NCBI RefSeq assembly: GCF_020085105.1
Contig: NC_058043.1
Coordinates: forward strand, 20,293,167-20,357,166
Direction: 5' to 3'
Length of the DNA: 64,000 nucleotides
From: Siniperca chuatsi
Taxonomy: Eukaryota > Chordata > Actinopteri > Centrarchiformes > Sinipercidae
The notes under the pieces were generated by a model. That model saw only the letters and a list, made by a program, of their open reading frames with translations. It searched no databases and was not told where the DNA came from. Of the stretch, positions 30,801-41,863 are shown piece after piece. Both the position numbers and the translations under genes were made by a program. Each line of letters opens with the position of its first letter. Position 1 is the stretch's first letter.

Positions 30801-33081
30801 GTAACTGGTTTGAAGCAGTGATTTGATTTAGATTAACTGGCTATGGAAGTTAATTGTAAACTACTAATTCTCCATGCTCATTGTTTTCCTTTCACCGTAA
30901 CAGCTGCTTCCTAAACATGTTACATCTTTCTTTCCGTTCCATCCCAGAACAAGCGAGTCAACATCAATAAAGATGAGCTTAAGTCGACTTCCAAGGCCAT
31001 AGAGACTGTGCACAACCTGTGTTGCAATGAGAACAAAGGAGCTACAGAGCTGGTGGCTGAACTCGGCACTTTGTACCAGTGCATCCGGTGAGTAGACGAC
31101 TGAGCTCTCGTTCTGGAAAAGCCTGCAACTTGTTATTCTCTTTAAGGGAGGGAGGTGTTGTAAAAGGCAAAACATTAATTAATGCAATTAGATGTGACTT
31201 TAAGATTACCTAAACAACTTAAAATCCAATGGGAATGTCGATACAGGGGTAAATAAATTATGACTGATTCCTGCTGACTTCATGTTTGTATGTTTGTGTT
31301 CAGGTTTCCAGTAGTTGCTATGGGGGTTTTGAAATGGGTGGACTGGACGGTGTCTGAGCCACGGTACTTCCAGCTGCAGACAGACCACACTCCAGTACAT
31401 TTAGCTTTACTGGACGAGGTACGACATTACTACCAGATGAAACTGTAATTTTCATTCTTTAAGACAAGCAGTTCAATTCAATGAATGGATGAATACTTCC
31501 GCCACACAGATCTGTACGTGTCACCAGCTGCTGCACCCGCAGGTCCTCCAGCTGCTCATCAAGCTTTTTGAGACGGAGCACTCTCAGCTGGACGTCATGG
31601 AGCAGGTGCGTTTGTGTTACTCTCATGCTTCTTATTTCAGTTTTCTACAGAAGTGGGTATGTTGTAACTGTGCCACTTCTCAGCTGACAGTTTTGTTTCC
31701 CCCTCAGCTGGAGTTGAAGAAGACTCTGCTGGACCGAATGGTTCATCTGCTGAGCCGTGGCTACGTCCTGCCTGTAGTTGGTTACATTCGCAAGTGTCTG
31801 GAGAAACTCAACACGGATATCTCCCTCATTAGATATTTTGTCACTGAGGTAACTGCTGCTTCTAATCTTGATTAGTGGTAAAGAGATAAACTGTGGGAAA
31901 GGAAGTGACCTCAGTAACAGAACAGGGTGTCTGCAGGTCCTGACCGTCTCAAACAGTTACACTCAAGGCCCTAAAATGGTCTTGAATAAAGTTTAATAAA
32001 TGCAAGAGATTTTGACTTCAGGGGAAGTAGCCCACCCCTACCATGATCTAATTGAAGAGTTTTGTCTTAAAGATCTATATTTTTATAATTTTATATATCA
32101 AATGACAATGTGGCAATTTGTGAAAGAGGTCGCTCGTAGTGATGAACCTACAGAGAATTATCACCTGAATCAGCAGCTCCCCTCAGCTTTACGGGAGCGT
32201 TATATTGAGTTTCAGCTCATTGTTTAGCTGTCCGGCCCACAACTTTACTGTTGGTTCACTGTCACCACCCTTAGTCTGGTTCTGCTCGAGGTTTCTGCCT
32301 CTTAAAGGAAGTTTTTCCCCATGGTGGGATTTGTTGGGTCTCTGTAAATAATATTGTAGAGAGTACGGTCGAGACCTGCGCTATATAAATAAAACTGAAT
32401 TGAATCTTATAATTCGTTTTACAGCTGTTTTCACAGAAACAGCTCTAAAAGCCCACTGAACACCACCCGTTCAGCATCAAATGGCAGACATAGTGGAGCA
32501 TTTAGCAGCTAAAGAGCCAGATATTTCCTTGAGGAGTTGGTAGAGCTAAAAGAGAGTGAATATTGGACTTACATTCATCAGGTGGCCAGAAAACAGGTCT
32601 GTTATACTGCTGTTTACAAATATTACTTGTATAAATAAACATTTATAAATTGTGGGTTAAAACAAACCTCAGAACAAACTCCAATATTGCAATTTATAGG
32701 TGCTGGATGTGATCGCACCCCCCTACACATCAGACTTTGTTCAGCTCTTCCTGCCCATCCTGGAGAACGACAGCATCGCAGGAACCATCCGCACAGAGGG
32801 AGAACACGATCCAGTTGCAGAGTTCATTGGTAAGTGACGTACCAACATGTCAGTAAACTCTGCATACAGTATATACTGAGGTAGAAAAACATTTCCATGT
32901 ACAACAAATAAAAGCTTTGCAGGTACACAGAAATAAGCATTCATGCATGAACACAGTAAAACTAGATCGTAAAATAACGTGTTTTAAATTTAATCATCTT
33001 CCTCTTGAAGCACTAACATGTAGGTAATCGTTTCCCTGTTTTTCAGCTCATTGCAAGTCAAACTTCATCATGATAAACTGA
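26792..33081 (+). CDS. nelfcd: Negative elongation factor C/D (NELFCD/TH1), 15 coding exons
   Basis: Core subunit of the NELF complex, which with DSIF holds RNA polymerase II in promoter-proximal pausing; the TH1-family helical protein pairs with NELF-A and scaffolds NELF-B/E. Coding exons: 26792-26848, 27623-27732, 28000-28109, 28220-28329, 28476-28583, 29230-29382, 29948-30078, 30340-30505, 30603-30737, 30948-31087, 31304-31418, 31510-31605, 31708-31848, 32700-32829, 33047-33081. Every junction keeps phase, and the product is 578 aa, essentially the human length. It starts MDEEYYSGG with an acidic N-terminus and ends KSNFIMIN, both typical. Conserved stretches include [26 protein letters not shown] and [14 protein letters not shown]. 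The start ATG is the first in frame and lies in a CG-rich first exon. Convergent with ctsz downstream, an arrangement shared with human 20q13.32. No disruption is seen. Confidence 0.97.
27785..27840. repeat. (AT)n/(TG)n compound microsatellite in nelfcd intron 2
   Basis: About 14 AT units run into TGTATG and TG units directly after coding exon 2. The long minus-strand frames crossing it are products of the simple repeat and of antisense exon 3. Confidence 0.9.
28768..29085 (+). repeat. Interspersed repeat family B, copy 2 (nelfcd intron 5)
   Basis: Begins 'gtgctgaaacagttatttaatgg' with an AATCAATTAGG-type arm, continues with 'gttgaatgtgaggattt', 'tcactgtaaatttaatatctttt' and a short core, and ends with 'gactaaacaataatagataatc'. 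This is the same order of blocks as the copies at 29535 and 38225. Diverged; no coding capacity. Confidence 0.65.
29535..29860 (+). repeat. Interspersed repeat family B, copy 3 (nelfcd intron 6)
   Basis: One of the clearest copies: an AT-rich arm ('gatcagtcaaatgattaatct'), then 'attccaacttctcaaatgtg', 'aggatttgctggttttcattg', 'gttttggattgttggtcaga', and 'gtgatggctgtttttcactc' with 'gacattgtatagac' before a second AT-rich arm. The terminal inverted AT-rich arms suggest a MITE-like structure. Confidence 0.75.
31990..32610 (+). repeat. Cluster of retroposon-derived repeat pieces in nelfcd intron 13
   Basis: At 32255-32407 there is a block ending 'gcgctatataaataaaact' followed by GAATTGAAT. It contains 'ctcgaggtttctgcctctta' and 'tgttgggtctctgtaaataa', a sequence I recognise as an abundant fish retroposon 3' tail with a short ATTGA-type terminal repeat. 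At 32495-32610 a second familiar block follows ('agctaaagagccagatattt', 'cttacattcatcaggtggcc'). Flanking pieces at 31915-32255 look derived too. None codes for a recognisable domain. Class assignment is uncertain. Confidence 0.55.
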
Positions 33082-33393
33082 CGACATTGAAAATGTTCCT
33101 GCTGGGAGATTGTACCAGAAAGACCTAACTGACAGAAGATCTGTTATCTCCATGGTAACCAAATGCTCTGCTTGGCGTTGAAGCACATAGCTTGGAGACG
33201 GACTGTTCAGTTTGACCAAGTGAACGATTAGTTTCTGTTGAGGCAGCAAAAAGGCAAATGTGCATGAGCTGACGGAAAGTACAGTAATAAGACAGACTGG
33301 TCGAAGGAGAAGCCTCTGAAGATGCAGCTAAATGTTTTTTTCCCCCATGTGTATATTTGATTTTCTATATTTTGTTGGTTCGAGCAGTTTTAA

Positions 33394-33399
33394 AATAAA
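33394..33399 (+). terminator. Candidate nelfcd polyadenylation signal AATAAA
   Basis: Canonical hexamer about 310 bp after the stop codon, directly after a T-rich stretch. Confidence 0.65.
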
Positions 33400-34003
33400 A
33401 ACCTGAATATGTAATTTCTTGCAATTAGAATTTTTATGCAATCATAAAACATCACTTTTATTATTTTTAAGAAAATGCACAAATGATGGAGCTGTACTGC
33501 AATCTCATGTCAGCTTGTAAAACTTTACGGCTCAAAAGCACAGCAGTAAAACTAGTTCCCCATTATGGCTCAAGACTTCACACATGTAGACAGATGAAGT
33601 CTCTCTATTTTCTCAAGCAGTTTAAAATAGCATTGATCGTATCTGAATATTGACAAAGATCTGAAACCCCACAGAATGTACAGATAAGCATGAGATGTTT
33701 TCTGCACAGCACATAGCGACTTAGTTGAACTTTGACAGCACACACACCATTGACAGAAGAAATTGTGACTGTTATAATTTGACGACTTGCACGTGTGTAG
33801 ATGAACAGTGGATAAATGGGTTATGCTGCAGGAGTGGGCCGAGAAGTTTCTAAAACTGTATAATCCCGTCACCATAGGAGTCCATTTGTGAAGGAGAAAA
33901 CTAAACTTTTTACAGGTTTTGTTTCAGCCCTACAGACGGAGAGTGACTGATACTCACTCAAAAAAGGACAGATTTTGTGTGGAGCATCACTTTAAGTGTT
34001 GTG

Positions 34004-34009
34004 TTTATT
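34004..34009 (-). terminator. Candidate ctsz polyadenylation signal (AATAAA on minus strand)
   Basis: tttatt on the plus strand reads AATAAA on the minus strand about 690 nt after the ctsz stop codon. Other weaker candidates lie nearby. Confidence 0.4.
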
Positions 34010-34694
34010 GGCAAAGTTTAAAACAAAGGTAGCAATTCTTGCAGAATTTCTGATTTGTAGATTGTTCAGTGTGAAAACAAACAAATTACATAAATCTATA
34101 CTTGACTGCAAGTATATGCAAGGCACACTTAGAGTTGATTCTTTTCAGTTTGTATGTACAAATCCTTTCAGGGTGTAACGCAATATTGTCAATACAATAC
34201 AACCACACACTGAAAACATTCAGTGTCGGAGCAGTGCAGGACAAATTATAAACCCTGTTCTTTGGCTGAGTCCGTATGCATTGAAGAATCAAAACTATGA
34301 AAAGCTGTCTGCCCTCTTTTTAGTGTCTATAATGGCTATTCAGCATGCAGTGCTCGAATTTTGCTATAGCACAGAAATTAGTTGTACTGATGCGTTTCAC
34401 TCCTCCCACTCAATTTATACATTTCAGACAGTTAGACAGCCTGCAGACCTAACTGTGGTTAAAAACTAGAAAATCTACATCAATTCAAGTAGGTCTGATA
34501 TCCAGCTGGAAGACCTTGGCACTGAATTGTGAATCCGCACTACAAGTGTAAAAAATAATTGCAAAGATCTCTAAAGAAAAATTCTTATTCCCTTTTCAAC
34601 ATTTTGCATATAAAAAGTTTTCCTCTGCCCGAGACAGGAAGACGAGTGAAAACGAGTGTGCAATGACGACCTCTGACACTGCGGGTGCTGGTCT

Positions 34695-37600
34695 CTACAG
34701 GTAGGCCTTGGGGACAATTGGGTCTCCGTACATGCAGTCCTCCTCCAACGCCAGGTTGTATTGGCTTCCACTTCCTCCCTTGTAGGCGCTGGTCACGATC
34801 CTGAGCCAGCCCTTCTCACCCTGAGGAGAGCGGGGAAATTAATCAGCAACTATTCTGATAATTAATTAATTGTTATCATTTTTTAAATAACAAGCAATTT
34901 GAAGACATCACCCTGGATTTAGAAAAATTATGATTGGGCTATAAAATTATGGAGAATGCCAAACAATTCATTCATTGATTATTTTCATTATCGATTAATC
35001 TGGTGATTATTTTCTCATTGGTTGCAGCACTATTTATACAATCACTTAAACTCCACTGCAGTTTTACACAAAGGCAATTCTTCCCCCTTGCATTAACAGC
35101 CAGTTGAGGTTATGCATGGTGACCTTGCATAACTTTGGAGTTTAACTGTTTAGGTTATTTCACAGGGGAGATTTCTGCCTGTGCTGTTTTATCTGTGATC
35201 TTCTCACTGGTTTGAAGTGGTTAAAGCTCAACTGGGAAAAAAGTGATTCTTTCTTGAACTTTACAGGGGTTTTCAGGGGGATTAAGGGACATATTTTTGT
35301 AAACTGAATGAAACTGACTCGCAGAGAAACAAATCTGCTGCAAGTCGTCTTTCAGAAAGCAGGGTCCAAATATCTGACAACTATTCCTACTTTCACTGCG
35401 TGACAGATAAGGACTTACCCATGGCTCTCCCCAGGAGTTGCGTACAATCCAGTATTCAACGTTGTTTTCCACTCCCCATCCTGCCACTGACACGATGTGG
35501 TTGATGGAAGGATACTCCTGATATTCAGAGTAGAGACCTCCGGTGTAGGCATCCAGCTTGTCCGTGGCCATAATCCCACAGCTGGAGAAAACAAGCACCA
35601 CAGATTACTTACTTCCGCTGGGTAAATGACTGAAATCAGATAGTGTAGCGCTGCACTGGAATGAACTACAAGAAGACGTGTACACGATAATGCACTGGAG
35701 TGAACTACAGTTATGTATAATAGTTAAGAGTGTGCCTTGAAGGAACCGGGCAGCTGAAAGTTGACGCCTGTACAAAGCAAATGACAAATGCATTAAATGA
35801 CAGATCCATTAAAGTTGGCCCGGTTTCCAAACCCCGGGGCCGCAGATCGGTACGGTTCACTGAACATTTGAGTCGACATTAAGGAAACGATACGATTAAG
35901 TAAAAAATAATAATTTAATTTTTTTTAAATAAAAGCAGAATAATAATTGTATAGCTTTATAGGCTAGATTTATGGACTATTTTAGGTTATTTGTGCGGTA
36001 ATTATCTTAAACATTGCCTGGTCTGACTGGGCTGTATCTTTCATCATTAGATAGGGGTAAAAGGCCTAATGTGTGTTTATAATATCCAAACATTTATTTT
36101 GAATGTAATCAGTTGGCTGGTCAACAACGTTGTCAGATGTAGAAGTGGCTCTTGCATGTGCATCTTTGATTTTATTTTTTACATTGTAACCACATTACAG
36201 CTTAAAGAGGCCTATGTTTGGGTGTGTTGCCTTGATTGACAGGTCTCTTGGACTATCAGATTTAGCCGTAGTGGCTGCTATTTGCTTGTCCCACATCAGT
36301 CTCCAGCCTGTTGCCCAAATTAACATTTTTTTCTTGCACCGAGCAAGTCAAGATAGTGGCGAGCAGTTAACCTCACATCATGTGTCAAAACATCCCATCA
36401 GAAACTGTAAAGATGATGTCACAGATGGTACTTTTTTCCCTGCAGTCTGAAGGTATGGTCACATTACACTTCCGTCCTACGAATATTCGCTCTGTTTCCC
36501 CATTCACTTCTATCGAAAGAAACGACAGACAAATTCAAATGCGCGTTTCGCTGCGATCTCCAGAAGGCTCCGGCGGAGTCGCAGGTCAGAGTTCACCTTT
36601 GTTCAGCTTTGCCCGAGTAGATGCGCTCGGTCAGCCAATAGAAACTGCTGCACTGTTTGGAAACGGAGAAGTTATTATTCTAGCTTGTTTCTTCACCATT
36701 TTTAATTCATTATCAAACTACAAACTATAGCGTCCCTCTCATACACCGTTTACAGTTTGTGATCGCTCTGATCAATATTTATTTATTATTTATTTATTTA
36801 TTACACAAGTGTGGGGAAATGTCATTGAATGGAAATGAGATACAAGCGTCTAAGTCAGTCTAACGCTGCATTCAGCTGAATTCTTCTCATTCCTTTTCTT
36901 TATTTGTGGAGCTACATGGTTGTGAAAGACTTGTCAAAACTTGATAACATGAGTTCTGTCACAACTGCATCCGCTTTCAGAAGCAAATAGACTTTGACAG
37001 GAGACATTTTGACATGTCCAAATGTCTTCTGTGAAAAAGGTCTATTGAAAACCTTTCTATTTTCTCAGGCTTATAATTAGTTACTGTATGTTTTTGTCTA
37101 TGCATGTCGTTGTCCGGGTTCCTCGCAGTCTTTGGGTGAGTGGGTGTTTGCATGTGCAAGTACATTGAGTTTACTTGTAATCAAATATGCTATATAATTA
37201 ATTAAATGTGGCTCGTTTTTCCAAAATCAATTTTAAAAAGCTAACAGAGTGGGTTGTCTACTGCTCTGCAAAAGAAAAGCATAAATAAGATGCAAACCTA
37301 ATCGGTCCTCTGGCGTAGATCTCTGCCATCATCTTCTCCCTGCCGCTGACGTCTCCAAAATCTCCCACTTTCCACAGGGTGTAGTTCTTTATAATATTGC
37401 ACACACCGAAGGTGGTGCAGGTGCCGCATTCGTTGAAGGGTTTGCACTCTTTAGAGAAGGACACAGAACATGCACAGCTCAGACTCAGACAGTGTAAGTG
37501 ATTGTAACCATTACTTTGTGCACTAAAGGACTCTTACTCTGGTCTTTAGCCTGGTAGTTGTTGCAGGTCTCATCTGGGATCCCGTGTTTGTTAGCGTACT

Positions 37601-39938
37601 CCCAAACTCCGGTGTGATCCCCTCCATGGCAACTGCCGGCATCACCACAGTCGATCACATGCTGGACAGACAGATAGGCAGATGGCCACGCTCCTTTTCG
37701 CTTGATGTTGATGCGATCTGGTGAAAGAGCAAATGCACACACAGCTTTAATACTAATGAGAAATAAAAAGCGCATCAACCACTTCCTGTTAATCAAAGTC
37801 ACCTCTGTGCAAAGAGGAAGTGGAACTGCCAATCTATATTAAAATGAGTGAACAACGTCATTTGAGGACCTGCTGTTCTACACCGCCACCAAACCACAAT
37901 GATTTAGCATGTTTTAACGGCAAAAACTATATTGAGTCATACCTGCCATGGCGCTGGTGCTGCCATGGGCCCAGCAGGAGCCACAGTACTGGGGAATGTG
38001 CTGGTTGCGGGTCGTGCTCACATAGTTGGTGCCATTTATGTTCCTCCAGTCCCATGATTTTGGCAGATCAGAAATGTTTAAATACTCGTGAGGTTGAGGA
38101 GCGGTCCTGTGAACGGACACGTCATTAGACACAGCAACGGCAGCACACTCAATAGTACAATAAGACACATGTAAAATAAATTCCACAATTGGATCATTTC
38201 AATCATTTATGTCACACATCAAGCAGATCATCACTGTAAACTGAATATCTTTGGGTTTCGGATCGTTGGTGAGACAAAACAAGACATCTGAAGAGGTCAC
38301 CTTGGGCTCTGATGGCCATTTTTCACTATTTTTTTTACATTTTATAGCGTAAATGATTAACCAAGTAATTGGTAAAAAAATAGATTATTCCACAATGAAA
38401 ATAATCATTTGCTGCTGCCATAAACATACTATACCCTAATCTTACAAATGGGTTGTCTACATTTCAGATCAGTTACAGTATGATAAGATTGTGTTAAGAT
38501 TATTTTCTCACTCTTCTGTTTCATTTCCTTTCTTTAAAAATATCTTTTAGATAGACCAGATACAAACTTTAAAATGAACAGTAAAATCTGCACAGTCAAG
38601 ACTCCAGAGAAGAGACCTGAGGACAAGTTTACCGTCTATGACACATATTAGACATGTTTGGGGGTTTTACCAGAGCCAGACTGATGGATTGGCCAGGTCG
38701 ATATATGGGCCAATATTAACTTATTGCAGATATATTGGTCTCTGCGTCTATGTCAGCTGATAAATTGCAGTACAGAACTACCAAATATATGTTTGAGGTA
38801 ATTCAGGTAATTGAGGTACGTAGTTTGTCCAGAGCACTGACAAGTCTACAGGGTATATGCAGGAATCCTGAAGTTAAATTTAATACCTTTTTAAAAAGAC
38901 CCTTTCCATTAATTTTAAGACCTCATCGCCACTTTGAGTTGAATGAATTGAGTGACTATCCCAATGCAATGTTTATTAGAAAGAGTAATATCAGTAATCA
39001 GGCATGTGATTGGCAAAGGCCAAAAAAGCAATAGAAAGAAAATGTTATGTTATTTGACTAGAAACGATGCATTTTCCCATAATTTTAGACTATTATCATA
39101 ACAATATTTATGAAAAGAAAACACACAGGTTGTAGTCACATTACACTCAAGACATTCGCAAGAAAAAGAGTGAAACTTTAAAAAGTGATATTTGATATTT
39201 ATCTTGAAAACTTTAAATAATATAAATGGACTTCATATTCTTCACCATATTATGTACTGTATGTGCACTACTGAAGGCTTTAAAACAGCATATACAGCGT
39301 AATGTTGGGAAATAACATGTTAGTTAAATGAATAAATACATTGTTTTTATGTTTTTTTATTATAGTTTTGTTTTAACCAGTACAGTTTTTATGTCAGAGT
39401 CTTTCGGGGTTGACAGCTCAACTGTAGGGATTATTTATTTATTTATTCTAACTGTAGGGAATTTACTTACAGTGCTGATAACATCCTCAACCCGTGATTC
39501 ACTAAACCTCGTGATTTGTAGAAAGTGACATCAAGGAAATGTTGAGGGCTGTTTCTGTTTGTTTCGTTTAACAGCAAGAACCAAGTACACATTTAGGAAA
39601 ACAAGAATAAAACCAGAAGACAGCCGAGCACCCTACTCGACTTGTTCGTTAGTGTAAAATGAGCACACGAAGTTAACCTAATCTCTTCTGATAACTAACT
39701 GTAGCTAACGTTAGATAGCTAAATATCAGCTTTCTCCCGCAGCTACTCTATGCTTCTTCGTAACTCTTAACGAACTTATTGTGAAAAGCACACAAATCTG
39801 TTCAACTTACTTAACTCCGAAGTCGTTTCTCCTCGGTGTGCGGACGTAGCACGGCTGCTTCTGGTTAAAAAACACTCCGGCGCACACACCGGACAGCACG
39901 ACTGAAATCAGGACGACGACCAAAGCTGTCCGAGCCAT
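34695..39938 (-). CDS. ctsz: Cathepsin Z/X precursor, papain-family lysosomal carboxypeptidase, 6 exons
   Basis: C1 cysteine protease that trims single C-terminal residues in lysosomes. Exons in transcript order: 39811-39938, 37943-38106, 37538-37717, 37298-37448, 35419-35581, 34695-34820; phases all agree, giving 303 aa, the human length. The N-terminus [21 protein letters not shown] is a clear signal peptide, followed by a very short propeptide as in this family. The cathepsin X mini-loop with its HIP motif ([12 protein letters not shown]79-P81) is present, and the catalytic triad residues are C87, H236 ([11 protein letters not shown]) and N256 (RNSWGEPW). The prodomain has RRND where human has an RGD-containing segment, and the C-terminus runs past the human PIV end by PKAYL. 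Convergent with nelfcd, co-directional with npepl1. Confidence 0.97.
34838..35030 (+). repeat. Interspersed repeat family B, shortened copy 4 (ctsz last intron)
   Basis: Begins 'ttaatcagcaactattctga', holds 'aagcaatttgaagacatcac', and ends 'attttcattatcgattaatc' ... 'ttttctcattggttgcagca'. Left and right ends are imperfect inverted repeats of each other, showing the terminal arms of this family. Its centre is internally deleted relative to other copies. Confidence 0.7.
36430..36700. repeat. Suspected interspersed repeat in ctsz intron 4
   Basis: A GC-richer island with words such as 'ctgtttccccattcacttct' and 'ggtcagccaatagaaactgc', which I associate with dispersed fish repeats. There is no second copy in this window to confirm it, and the borders are guesses. 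Confidence 0.35.
38225..38420 (+). repeat. Interspersed repeat family B, copy 5 (ctsz intron 1)
   Basis: Contains 'ctgtaaactgaatatctttg', 'gtttcggatcgttggtgaga', 'caaaacaagacatctgaaga', 'ggtcaccttgggctctgatg' and 'catttttcactattt' in family order. It ends in AATGATTAACCAAGTAATT-type sequence. Confidence 0.75.
38678..38960 (+). repeat. Two further dispersed-repeat fragments (ctsz intron 1)
   Basis: At 38678-38810 'gccagactgatggattggcc' and 'aggtcgatatatgggccaat' followed by 'attgcagtacagaactacca' form a pattern I recognise as a common fish interspersed repeat. At 38830-38945 'agggtatatgcaggaatcct' and 'gaagttaaatttaatacctt' followed by 'ttaagacctcatcgccactt' form another. No coding content. 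Assignments rest on memory of the motifs, not on an alignment. Confidence 0.45.
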
Positions 39939-41863
39939 CTTTAACCTTGCTGAGCGGCGTTAACGGGGAGAGGAGAGGGGGAGGTCGAGGCTGGCGTCGT
40001 TAGCAGAGACCGCCTAAACACTGGCGGGTCCGTGGGGAAACCCAGTGCTGATAAACCGGCACTGCAGAGACTGCAGCCACGTGACCTGTAAAGCGCATCA
40101 TATGCTGACACACACGTGCTTTACAAGGAAGTCAAGGTGATGGTTAGACAAACAATAGGCCATGCAAAGGGAATTTCATAAAACATACTTGGGATTAAGC
40201 TTTAAAATGTCGGATAACGCATTTCTATATAGGGATTAATGTAATCCACCTAATGCTACTAACGGAACAGTCGCACATCTCAAGTTTCTTTGCAGAGGCG
40301 TCGATGAACAAAGGCAACACCCCTCATTATAATGTCACTTACCACCAAAACCATCTAAACACATTTAAAGAAAGGTTACCGAAACATTAATAAAAGGTGA
40401 ACCTGGACATAAAATCCAATGTAATGCAAACCCACTGAGGCTGCAGTGTTAGCAGTGTGCGGTTAACTACTGTCACATGCAGCAGCACTTCAGTCCTGAC
40501 TGTTCTGCTGTCTTTGTCACTGTGATATACGCTGAAAGTGAAAACCTAATATTTTGTGATTAGCCAGATTTTTAGCCCTGACTGAAAAGCTGTCTAACCT
40601 CATAATGGTCATCATGAAGGTGCCATAAAGCTCTCAGAATCACTGAACTGTTTAACACATCAAACAGAAAGAGCAGAGAAGATGACAGAAGGTGTCATCC
40701 TCCTCGTGTTTGGAGTTGGACTTCGATGCCAACTGGCAGAGACTGGTGTTGCGATCTGGTATAAGACTTCCGCATAACTGTGTGTGACAAAGACGTTGGG
40801 CAAAAAGTAAAATCTGGCAAGGTTAACAACATCCATGGTGTGATGCTATGAAGTACTGAAGTTCATTTTAGGTGGGATCAAACTTGTGATGTGGAGAGTG
40901 CACAAGTTAATTCTTGACTGTGGAAACAGACAGAAATAATCTGAACTCAAGGTCCACTTAATAGCTTTTAACCGCACCTCTACGCAGATGGAGTTTGCTC
41001 CGCTGTCATTCTCCAAAAAACTTGTATGTGGACTTTGAGTTAAGATATCTGTGTCAACGTATTGATGTTTTTTACTTCACAAGCACAGAGGTCAGATGGC
41101 ACCGCCTTTATTGAGGGACAACATGATTGTCACAAGGGTGGAAAAAAACATGATACTTGAGCTAGAATCTGTCTAATACTTGAGCTGGAATCTAATACTT
41201 GAGCTTACAGTTAACATCCTGTATGTGTATTTTGTGCTGACAGAGCATACATGGCATTGTTCGTCTTACTCATCTGACACCATTGTGAAACTGTTAAAAA
41301 CTGCAGTAAGCTCTCATTCCTCAGTTTTGTCCAGAGATCACACAATCCGACTATACACCGGGTGAATACAAAGTGCAGTGGTTACCAAAGAGAACAAGGT
41401 TCATGTTTTACGAGGTGAAACCTTTAACCCTCATTAACTGTAAAATATAAACAATAACAAAGAATCACTGCTGGATAAAAAATAAAGATTGACCAGTTAT
41501 TAAAACCTGAATGAATCTGTCCTGAAGATAAACCACCTGTTTTGGGTTTCCCCCCCCCCAGATTTTATAATAATCAGCATCTTCATCACTAAGCAACTGA
41601 AACAGAAAACTATGGAGGTGATCAGTGCAGCAAGTGCCAAGTCATGAGGACAAATGAGGGCCTGTGTTTTCTCATAATTACGTATAACACACCTGATTTA
41701 CAGATGATTATCTTTTTTTTTTTTTATTCGGTGATGTCAAATTTAAATCAAACACAGGAAGTTGAATCACAGTTTAAAAAGTTTTAACTCTAACTGGGTG
41801 AGCACTTGCTTCAACAGTTTGGGTGTGTGGTGGCAGCGGAGCCGCAGAGTTGGTTAGGATGTT
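39939..41863. other. Spacer between ctsz start and npepl1 3' end
   Basis: The left part is the ctsz promoter/5' flank (GTTAGC at 39999; GCTAAC at 39704 inside intron 1). The right part contains the npepl1 3'UTR: a reverse-strand AATAAA at 41723-41728 lies about 136 nt past the npepl1 stop. Three spaced copies of ATACTTGAGCT occur at 41153-41204. No gene is supported between. Confidence 0.55.
41723..41728 (-). terminator. Candidate npepl1 polyadenylation signal (AATAAA on minus strand)
   Basis: tttatt within a T-rich tract reads AATAAA in the npepl1 direction, about 136 nt beyond the stop codon. Confidence 0.5.

Larger units (their letters stand above)
33082..34694. other. Convergent 3'UTRs of nelfcd and ctsz
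   Basis: No coding exon is visible. The left 320 bp is the nelfcd 3'UTR, ending near the AATAAA at 33394. The right portion should be the ctsz 3'UTR on the other strand. A reverse-strand AATAAA (tttatt at 34004-34009) would give a ctsz 3'UTR of about 690 nt. Nothing else is recognised. Confidence 0.55.
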
